Below, piece by piece: positions 56,488-64,000 of a stretch of 64,000 nucleotides of DNA (position 1 is the first letter of the stretch; the number at the start of each line of letters is the position of its first letter). The notes beneath the pieces were generated by a model that did not search any database, was not told the origin of the DNA, and worked only from the letters and a program-made list of their open reading frames with translations. The DNA is taken from assembly GCF_002008315.2 (NCBI RefSeq), contig NZ_MVDG02000001.1, positions 1,116,001-1,180,000 of the forward strand. Direction: 5' to 3'. The stretch comes from Arthrobacter sp. KBS0703. Its GTDB lineage: Bacteria > Actinomycetota > Actinomycetes > Actinomycetales > Micrococcaceae. Both the position numbers and the translations under genes were made by a program.

Positions 56488-57323
56488 GCGACTTTTCACG
56501 GCTTTCCCTCAACAGCGCCACCACCAAGAAGTGGACCCTCGCCGAGGCCGTCGACGGCTGTGCCCGGGCCGGCATCCCGGCGATCGGCCCCTGGCGCGAC
56601 CGCGTGCACGAAGCCGGCGTGGACAAGGCCGCCAAGCTGATCAGGGACGCCGGCCTGCGCGTCTCCTCTCTGTGCCGCGGCGGCTTCCTGACGGCAGCCG
56701 ACGCCGACGGCCAGGCGGCGGCCCTCGCCGACAACCGTGCCGCCGTCCTGGAAGCAGTGGCACTGGACACGCGGGAGCTGTTCCTGGTGGTCGGCGGCCT
56801 GGCCCCGGGGGAGAAGGACGTGGTGGCGGCCCGCCGGCGCGTGGCTGACCGCCTCGCAGACCTGGTTCCCTTCGCCGTCGAAAACGGCATCCGGCTGGTC
56901 CTTGAGCCGCTGCATCCGATGTACGCCGCGGACCGTGCCCTGATCTCCACCCTGGGCCAGGCCCTCGACCTGGCGGGCCCATACGACGCGAAGGCGGTCG
57001 GCGTCGCCGTCGACACGTTCCATGTCTGGTGGGACCCGGAACTGAAGGCGCAGATTGAACGGGCGGGCCGGGAGAACCGCATAGCCTCATACCAGGTCTG
57101 CGATTTCAACCTGCCCATCGCGGCAGACGCCCTACTGTCGCGGGGCATGATGGGCGACGGCGTGATCGACTTCGCCACGATCGGCACCTGGGTCCGGGAC
57201 GCCGGATACACCGGCGACATCGAAGTGGAAATCTTCAACCAGGCCATCTGGGATGCCGACGGCGACGCCGTCCTCGCGGCCATGAAGGCGCGCTACGCCG
57301 AGCTGGTGCTGCCGTACGCCTGA
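56484..57323 (+). CDS. Sugar phosphate isomerase/epimerase (TIM barrel, AP endonuclease 2 fold)
   Basis: 279 aa. The metal-binding residues lie at strand ends: VLEPLHPMY (Glu), VGVAVDTFHVWW (Asp, His), QVCDFN and DIEVEIFN (Glu). Such enzymes isomerise or eliminate 3-keto sugars and inosose-type substrates. It is the last gene of the three-gene operon, ending in a terminator. Confidence 0.88.
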   Translation: MSDFSRLSLNSATTKKWTLAEAVDGCARAGIPAIGPWRDRVHEAGVDKAAKLIRDAGLRVSSLCRGGFLTAADADGQAAALADNRAAVLEAVALDTRELFLVVGGLAPGEKDVVAARRRVADRLADLVPFAVENGIRLVLEPLHPMYAADRALISTLGQALDLAGPYDAKAVGVAVDTFHVWWDPELKAQIERAGRENRIASYQVCDFNLPIAADALLSRGMMGDGVIDFATIGTWVRDAGYTGDIEVEIFNQAIWDADGDAVLAAMKARYAELVLPYA

Positions 57324-57351
57324 CGGCTCCCTGCCCACCCGCGGTACGGAC

Positions 57352-57378
57352 GGCCGGCACCGGACACCGGTGCCGGCC
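57352..57378 (+). terminator. Terminator after the sugar operon
   Basis: GGCCGGCACCGG (57352-57363) pairs exactly with CCGGTGCCGGCC (57367-57378). Confidence 0.75.
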
Positions 57379-57474
57379 CGGAGTCATCAGTCGCGGGCCC
57401 GGAGTTCTCAGCCGCGGGTGCGCCCTTAACAGGGCTGGCGTCCGCGGGTAGGGTGAGGCCGAGGAGGCAGGCTT

Positions 57475-57906
57475 ATGAATCATCAGATCAAGGACGCGGT
57501 GGCGTCCATCGTCGTAGCGGCACCCGCGGAGAGGGTCTGGAAGGCCCTTACGGATCCCGACGACGTCAGGCAGTACTTCCTGGGCACGAACGTCACGTCC
57601 ACGTGGCGTGAGGGCGACCCCGTGACCTTTGCCGGGGAATGGAAGGGCAAGACCTACGAAGACAAGGGAATTGTCCTGGCGAACCGGCCCAACGAGCTGT
57701 TGCGGATCAGCCACTACAGTCCACTGACGGGGCTTCCCGACGTGCCGGAGAACTACCACACGGTGGAGTACCGCCTGGATCCACGGGCCGAAGGCACCGA
57801 AGTCAGCATCACGCAGGGCAACAACCGGAGCGAATCCGAGGCGGAGGAATCCACCAAACTCTGGGATATGGTGCTCGCCAACCTCAAGGAGTATCTGGAG
57901 CGCTGA
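57475..57906 (+). CDS. SRPBCC (AHSA1/START-like) domain protein
   Basis: 143 aa from ATG 57475, with GAGGAGGCAGG upstream. IVVAAPAERVWKALTDPDDVRQYFLG and the C-terminal TKLWDMVLANLKEYLE are typical of AHSA1-type lipid or ligand-binding folds. Ligand unknown. Monocistronic. Confidence 0.88.
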   Translation: MNHQIKDAVASIVVAAPAERVWKALTDPDDVRQYFLGTNVTSTWREGDPVTFAGEWKGKTYEDKGIVLANRPNELLRISHYSPLTGLPDVPENYHTVEYRLDPRAEGTEVSITQGNNRSESEAEESTKLWDMVLANLKEYLER

Positions 57907-57973
57907 CCCGGCGGAGCGGCCGGAGGATCCCGTCGCTTGCCTCCGCGCGCCGGCGCACTCGGCGACCGCCTTT

Positions 57974-58432
57974 TCAGCGCTGCCGTGAGCCTGATACGCG
58001 CCGGCGGTGTTCGGCGGCACGGAGTTGGATGATCCTCGCGGCGCCGGCCATTGCCACGAGCACGCCGCCGCCGACTGCGGCGATGAAGAGTGCGATGCCG
58101 AGGGCCACGGCACCTTGCAGCCCGAAGAACTTCACTTGGACGAGTTCCTGATTCTGCAGGATGAAGACGATCAGCAGCACAAGCACCACCAGGGCCGACG
58201 CGACCGCGGCCCAGATCATGCCGGCGCGGGTGACTGGACGTTTTGGTTCGTTCGTGGCCGCCGGAGTGGTGCCTCCGTCGTAGCCGGGAAGGGAAGCGGC
58301 GCCGGGCCGGCTTTGGCCCTCCCCGGCGGCCGTTCGGCCTTCCGCTGGCGGGGGAACGTTCGGCACGGAGGCCTGCGCCGGCGGCGATGGTTGCTCGTCG
58401 AACGGTTCGGGCTCAGATCGATTCTGCGTCAT
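57974..58432 (-). CDS. LapA-like (DUF1049) membrane protein
   Basis: 152 aa from ATG 58432 (MTQNRSEPEPF), AAAGGA upstream. A Pro/Glu-rich cytoplasmic N-terminus (about 1-70) precedes two membrane helices (WAAVASALVVLVLLIVFILQ and ALGIALFIAAVGGGVLVAMA) linked by NQELVQVKFFGLQ, the LapA pattern. Function unclear in Gram-positives. The longer frame to 58666 crosses a terminator and is not used. Confidence 0.82.
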   Translation of the reverse strand: MTQNRSEPEPFDEQPSPPAQASVPNVPPPAEGRTAAGEGQSRPGAASLPGYDGGTTPAATNEPKRPVTRAGMIWAAVASALVVLVLLIVFILQNQELVQVKFFGLQGAVALGIALFIAAVGGGVLVAMAGAARIIQLRAAEHRRRVSGSRQR

Positions 58433-58693
58433 GCCGGTGAATCCTTTCCGGTGGTCCAGCGCGGCCGGGGGCGTGGGCGCCGGCGCCACATCACTGTGCC
58501 GGCGCCCACTCCGATCATAAGCACGCTTCAGGCGCATAGTAAGCATGCTTTGCATCGGAAGGGTCGCGTGTCGGGAGGGCTGGTAAAAGGCTGGCGGCAC
58601 TGCGCGCCGGGACAACGAAAAACACCCCGGTCCGAAGACCGGGGTGTCAACGATGACCCGACACATCCGTAAAGGATGTCTCGACTCACCGCC
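58433..58693. other. Intergenic region between the LapA-like gene and tRNA-Arg
   Basis: 261 bases. It holds the terminator at 58622-58647 and presumably the LapA-gene promoter. No supported gene. Confidence 0.5.
58622..58647 (-). terminator. Terminator after tRNA-Arg
   Basis: ACACCCCGGTC (58622-58632) pairs exactly with GACCGGGGTGT (58637-58647), CGAA tetraloop. Downstream of tRNA-Arg on the minus strand; TTTTTCG follows. Confidence 0.85.
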
Positions 58694-58769
58694 TGGTGCC
58701 CCAGGAGGGAATCGAACCCCCGACCGGCGGATTAGAAGGCCGCTGCTCTATCCCCTGAGCTACTGGGGC
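58694..58769 (-). tRNA. tRNA-Arg (TCT)
   Basis: 76 bases. Acceptor GCCCCAG pairs with CTGGGGC, the anticodon loop CTTCTAA gives TCT, T-arm has GGTTCGATTCC, and CCA is encoded. Confidence 0.95.
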
Positions 58770-58981
58770 AGTGGCTGCCCGGCAGGTTCCAGGCGCCTAA
58801 AAAAGTCTACATTGACTTGACCCCGGACGGTGTCACGGGCGGGGCCGTTTCACCTGTCCTCCACACGGCGTCCCCTGCCCGGGTTTTGCACATAGGTCAT
58901 GTTGTCCCTCCCTGGTCCGTCGTGGCCGGTCGATGCTTGGAATGCCTGCTAGGGCAAGACAATTCGAGACAGGACACCAAG

Positions 58982-59551
58982 ATGACTGACAACATCACCG
59001 TCCGCGGCTTCGTTGCCTCGGAGATCAGAAGCTCCACCACCCCCGGCGGTGTTGCCACCGCCTCCTTCCGCCTCGGGTCGACCGACCGGCGGTACGACCG
59101 CGCCTCCAGCACGTGGGTGGATGGAAACACCAACTGGTTCACCGTCCAGGGATACCGGCAGCTGGCCGGGAACATCGGCTGCAGCATCAAGAAGGGCCAG
59201 CGCGTCATCATCGTAGGGCGGCTGAAGATGCGCAGCTGGGAAAAGGACGGCCGGATCTACCACGCGGCCGAAATCGACGCCGAGTCCGTAGGCCACGACC
59301 TCATGTGGGGCTCCGCCAACTTCACCCGGACCGCCGGCAACAGCCCCCAGCCCGCCGTAGCCGCCGACGGACAGACCGGCGACGCCGAGGGGCACGAATC
59401 CGATGCTTCCGGGCGTGACCAGGAGGGAGGACAGGAAGACGGTGAGGAGGATGAAGACTCCGGGTCCACAGACATCTTCATCGACGGCGCCACAGGGGAC
59501 ACCCTGCAGTTGGACTCCGAAACCGGAGAGCTCACCGGGGCGGCAGCCTGA
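58982..59551 (+). CDS. ssb: Single-stranded DNA-binding protein (second, SsbB-like)
   Basis: 189 aa from ATG 58982 (MTDNITVRGFVASEIRS). OB-fold strands include ASFRLGSTDRRYDRASSTWVDGNTNWFTVQGYRQLAGNI and KGQRVIIVGRLKMRSWE. The C-terminal part is acidic but does not end with the canonical DDDIPF tip, so it is probably an accessory Ssb. Its proximity to competence genes is not close (45 kb). Confidence 0.88.
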   Translation: MTDNITVRGFVASEIRSSTTPGGVATASFRLGSTDRRYDRASSTWVDGNTNWFTVQGYRQLAGNIGCSIKKGQRVIIVGRLKMRSWEKDGRIYHAAEIDAESVGHDLMWGSANFTRTAGNSPQPAVAADGQTGDAEGHESDASGRDQEGGQEDGEEDEDSGSTDIFIDGATGDTLQLDSETGELTGAAA

Positions 59552-59606
59552 GCGGCGGTGGCATGCGGCACCGTAACCCCCCGGTGCCGCATGGCAGAAT
59601 GGCAGC

Positions 59607-60137
59607 GTGACGCGAGCGAAGACACCTCAGGCAACCACCGGCTCCAGGGGCGGCTACGGCAGGTTCTCCGGCCGGTTCACACTCTCGGTGCTGCTGCTGT
59701 CATCACTGGCTGCGTGCAGTTCCGGCGCCAGCCAGCAGCCCGGACCGGAGTCCACCGGCCCGGCGGGGGCTACCTCCGCCGCATCTTCCGCGGCCGCCCC
59801 GGCTCCGGCGTCCTCCGCGGCTGCACAGGCGACCGCCGCTACGGCCACAGCACGGCTGCAGCGGACCATGGCCGAAGCACTCGGAAGCCTCACTGTAGGT
59901 AACCCGAAACCCGGAACGGACCAGATCACGGCGGCCCTGACTGCCGCCGGTGTTCCGGCCCGCAGCCTCGAGGTCTCGGCCGGCCGCACGCCCACTGGCC
60001 TGGACGTGGATTCCATTGAGGCCGCGTCAGTGCAGGGCAAGGACTGCGTGTTCGGGCAGATCCGCGACGGCAAAGTCACCGTGACGGTGCTGCCGGTGCT
60101 TGCGAACGGGAAGTGCTTCGTGGGGGCTCCCGCCTGA
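59607..60137 (+). CDS. DUF6993-like lipoprotein
   Basis: 176 aa from GTG 59607. A signal peptide ends in lipobox SSLAAC (Cys about residue 37), so it is membrane-anchored outside. A Ser/Ala/Thr/Pro-rich linker leads to the domain ITAALTAAGVPARSLEVSAGRTPTGLDVDS, with Cys in KDCVFGQI and GKCFVGA probably forming a disulfide. Function unknown. Confidence 0.8.
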   Translation: MTRAKTPQATTGSRGGYGRFSGRFTLSVLLLSSLAACSSGASQQPGPESTGPAGATSAASSAAAPAPASSAAAQATAATATARLQRTMAEALGSLTVGNPKPGTDQITAALTAAGVPARSLEVSAGRTPTGLDVDSIEAASVQGKDCVFGQIRDGKVTVTVLPVLANGKCFVGAPA

Positions 60138-60180
60138 CGCGAATGTGAGATATCCCCGCCAACCCACTAGATTTGGAAGC

Positions 60181-61863
<1,683 letters not shown>

Positions 61864-61888
61864 TTCCGCAGCGAGGCCGGTACCACGC

Positions 61889-62100
61889 TGAACTGCTCCC
61901 CGAAAGTTGGACTGAACTTCAGTTCTAACTTACGGGGAGCAGTTTCATGTTTAAGGGCAGTTCGTTGTCGGAGGAGCAGCGCGAAGCCGCGGTGCGGCTG
62001 TTTGCGACCGTTGGGGGTCCAGGGCCGTAGCGAGCAAGCTTGGGGCGGGTCGGAAAGCTGTCCTCCGGTTGCACGACAGTGGAATAGTTGAGCTTTTTCC
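61889..62100 (+). mobile_element. Truncated IS3-like insertion sequence (left end and transposase OrfA remnant)
   Basis: An 18-base hairpin (61891-61908 with 61927-61944, AACTGCTCCCCG type arms) looks like an IS end. ATG 61947 opens MFKGSSLSEEQREAAVRLFATVGG, an OrfA N-terminus, which stops at 62028-62030. In another frame the HTH continues as SRAVASKLGAGRKAVLRLHD. The element is frameshifted and lacks OrfB and its right end. It marks the left side of the CbxX insertion. Confidence 0.7.
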
Positions 62101-62148
62101 CGCTCGGGGGCCGGACAGGCCTTCGCCTGACAGCCGCCGCAGATCCGG

Positions 62149-63189
62149 TCAGACCAGCCAGCGCCACCAGCGTGACCGCTCCGGTTCCGGCGTCGGTTCC
62201 GGCTCCGGCTCCGGCTCCTCGCCCAAGGCCAGCGCGGCCTCGACGATGTCGTCCGCGGTGAGCGTCATGACGGCCTCACGATCGAGCGCGTCGAGACTTT
62301 GTTCCTCGTCGAGCGACAGCCGCAGCGCCTGGCGGTTGAGCGCCTGCTCGAACAGCGTGCGGGCGAACCGTGCGTTGCCGGAGTCCTCGCCCGCGTGGAG
62401 CCCGGTGAGGATGCGGCGCAGCATCTGGTCCGCACCCGGCTCCAGCGTGTACTCGTGCTGGGCCAGCATCTGGTGGAAGATCGTCTGGAGTGCGTCGACG
62501 GAGTAGTCGGGGAACGTGATCTCGCGGGCGAACCGGGAGCGCAGTCCGGGGTTCGAGAGCAAGAAGGACTCCATCAGCCGCGGGTATCCGGCCACGATCA
62601 CGACCAGGCGGTGGCGGTGGTCCTCCATCCGCTTGAGCAGGACCTCGATCGCCTCGGGGCCGAAGTCCGTCCGGCCGTCCTCCGGGGCCAGAGCGTAGGC
62701 CTCGTCGATGAACAGGACGCCGTCCAGCGCACGCCGGATCACCCGGTCCGTCTTGATGGCGGTCGCGCCGACGTACTGCCCCACCAAGCCCGAACGGTCG
62801 ACCTCGACCAGGTGGCCTTTCTGCAGCAGACCGACCGCGCGGTACATCTCGGCCAGGAGCCGCGCCACGGTGGTCTTGCCCGTGCCCGGGTTTCCGAGGA
62901 ACACCAGATGCTGTGATGTCGCCACCTCCGGCAGGCCGTGCGCCTTACGGCGGGCCTGGACCTGGAGCAGTGCGACGAGCGCCCGTACCTGTTCCTTCAC
63001 GGTCTCCAGTCCGACCAGCGCGTCGAGCTCGGCCTGCACCTCGGACAGCGGCCGGGCCGGCCCGGGCCTCGCACCGATGAGATCGCCGACCAGGTCGTCG
63101 ACGCGCTCAGAACCGTGCAGCCTGAGCTGATCGGTCAGATGGCCGATGGTTTCGCGCAGGTCGTCGAGCGGATTGCGGCTGGCAGCCAT
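62149..63189 (-). CDS. CbxX/CfqX-family AAA+ ATPase
   Basis: 346 aa from ATG 63189 (MAASRNPLDDLRE). The AAA core has Walker A FLGNPGTGKTTVARLL, Walker B GVLFIDEAYAL, and RSRFAREI near sensor/Arg-finger positions. It resembles the CbbX and EccA-type single AAA modules, without a recognised partner gene nearby. The acidic Glu-Pro tail ends SRWWRWLV. It sits between an IS remnant and thioesterase, suggesting acquisition. Confidence 0.87.
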   Translation of the reverse strand: MAASRNPLDDLRETIGHLTDQLRLHGSERVDDLVGDLIGARPGPARPLSEVQAELDALVGLETVKEQVRALVALLQVQARRKAHGLPEVATSQHLVFLGNPGTGKTTVARLLAEMYRAVGLLQKGHLVEVDRSGLVGQYVGATAIKTDRVIRRALDGVLFIDEAYALAPEDGRTDFGPEAIEVLLKRMEDHRHRLVVIVAGYPRLMESFLLSNPGLRSRFAREITFPDYSVDALQTIFHQMLAQHEYTLEPGADQMLRRILTGLHAGEDSGNARFARTLFEQALNRQALRLSLDEEQSLDALDREAVMTLTADDIVEAALALGEEPEPEPEPTPEPERSRWWRWLV

Positions 63190-63290
63190 GCATCCACTGT
63201 AGTCCTCGATTCCCGACCGGGATGGGGTTGGCCGGCTGCGTCCGCAGGTCCGCACGCCCGGAGGACCGTCCCGCGGCCCTGCTTGTCCCG

Positions 63291-64000
63291 CTATGCCCGG
63301 CGCATCTGGTGCTGGAGGACTTTCGACTGGAAGGCCCCTGCCACTTTGCTCTTCAGGTCAGTCGGCACGCGGACCATCCCTTCCTGGGCGACGGATGCCA
63401 CATGCAGTCCCTCGCGGTTGAAGATCTTTCCGGTGGCGAGCCCGCGGGCTCCCTGCGCGCTGGGGCTTTCCTGGACGTACAGCAGCCACTCATCCACCCG
63501 CACGGGCCGGTGCCACCACATGGCGTGGTCCAGGCTGGCCACGCTCATGCCCGGCGTGATCCAGCTCAGTCCGTGCCGGCGCAGAATGGATTCGAGCAGC
63601 GTGTAGTCGCTGGCATACGCCAGTGCGGCGCGGTGGGTGTTGGCGTCGTCCGGCATGGCGCTGAAGGTCTTCATCCACACCGCATTGCGGGCTTCCTTCT
63701 TGCCGGTGGCCGCGACGTACAGGGGCGGATCGACGTGGCGGATGTCGAAGGGCCGCTCGTACGCCCAGTGCCGCGCCACGGGGTGGTCGAACTTGCCCAG
63801 GAGATCCGCCGTGCTGGGAAGTGATTCCGGATCAGGAATTCCCTCGGGCATCTCCGACTGGTGTTCCAGGCCCTCGTCCCCGGCCTGGAACGAGGCGATC
63901 ATGGACAGAATGGGCGTGCCGTCCTGGTACGCGTGCACGCGGCGTGCCGAAAAAGACCGGCCGTCGCGCAGCCGCTGCACGCCGAAGGTGATGGGCTTGT
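63291..64000 (-). CDS. tesB: Acyl-CoA thioesterase II (5' end outside window)
   Basis: The frame is open to the right edge, so the N-terminus is missing; about 236 residues are visible. GVQRLRDGRSFSARRV, AYQDGTPILSMIASFQ and SLDHAMWWHRPVRVDEWLLYVQESPSAQGARGLATG are typical of the double-hotdog TesB family with the catalytic Asp and Gln/Thr region. It hydrolyses medium and long acyl-CoA. Confidence 0.92.
   Translation of the reverse strand, partial: KPITFGVQRLRDGRSFSARRVHAYQDGTPILSMIASFQAGDEGLEHQSEMPEGIPDPESLPSTADLLGKFDHPVARHWAYERPFDIRHVDPPLYVAATGKKEARNAVWMKTFSAMPDDANTHRAALAYASDYTLLESILRRHGLSWITPGMSVASLDHAMWWHRPVRVDEWLLYVQESPSAQGARGLATGKIFNREGLHVASVAQEGMVRVPTDLKSKVAGAFQSKVLQHQMRRA

Overview
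The window is high-GC actinobacterial chromosome, most likely Arthrobacter/Pseudarthrobacter (Micrococcaceae). The evidence is the fabD-fabH-acpP-fabF cluster with a PucR-type regulator, actinobacterial families (DUF3145, DUF3052, DUF6504-like, DUF6278-like, DUF6993), an MptB-like mannosyltransferase, a class A RNase P RNA, and the comM-dprA-xerC order. The genus is inferred from gene content only.

Region 1 (1-~9900) is the integrase-proximal part of an integrated phage-like element, with every gene on the minus strand. From its right end it carries a large serine integrase, two short coiled-coil proteins, a 192-aa unknown, an SF3 primase/helicase, an iteron cluster that looks like a replication origin, a few small genes, an HNH nuclease, a zinc-finger protein, large terminase, HK97-type portal, and a protease-capsid fusion that runs off the left edge. 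No repressor or tail gene is visible. The plan resembles M. tuberculosis phiRv1 and capsid-forming phage satellites. The element sits inside comM, so only the 3' part of comM remains here (9900-11342), followed by dprA and xerC.

Region 2 (13.5-25.3 kb) is core metabolism: DUF3145, the fatty-acid synthase II operon with its regulator FasR and two matching palindromes that I propose as FasR boxes, pyruvate dehydrogenase E1 (aceE), DUF3052, a peroxiredoxin, a sirtuin and tRNA-Val.

Region 3 (25.4-34.9 kb) looks like a sugar-acid catabolic region: IclR regulator, MHS-type MFS transporter, D-2-hydroxyacid dehydrogenase, beta-hydroxyacid dehydrogenase, gluconate-5-dehydrogenase-like SDR, idonate-dehydrogenase-like IdnD, FadR-type GntR regulator and 6-phosphogluconate dehydrogenase. 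A shared palindrome (TGTTCA-N6-TGAACA type) suggests IclR control.

Region 4 (35-52.8 kb) is housekeeping: SDR, cysE/cysK, msrA, Nif3-like protein, zinc-ribbon protein, yaaA, a secreted esterase, an SPFH protein, rnpB, GAPDH, secreted HNH nuclease, def, tRNA-His, orn, mptB, AlkD-like protein, map, aldose epimerase and GNAT.

Region 5 (52.8-57.3 kb) is a LacI-regulated operon of a Gfo/Idh/MocA oxidoreductase, a DUF993 protein and a TIM-barrel isomerase. The end (57.4-64 kb) holds SRPBCC, LapA-like, tRNA-Arg, ssb, a lipoprotein and ettA, then an IS3-like transposase remnant, a CbxX-type AAA ATPase and a truncated acyl-CoA thioesterase.

Quality warning: Nextera/Tn5 mosaic-end adapter sequence is embedded at four places (31603-31620, 41495-41532, 41797-41834, 53554-53572), each inside a gene whose reading frame or sequence is damaged there. 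These are almost certainly assembly artefacts, so the broken idnD, esterase, SPFH and lacI genes should not be read as natural pseudogenes.
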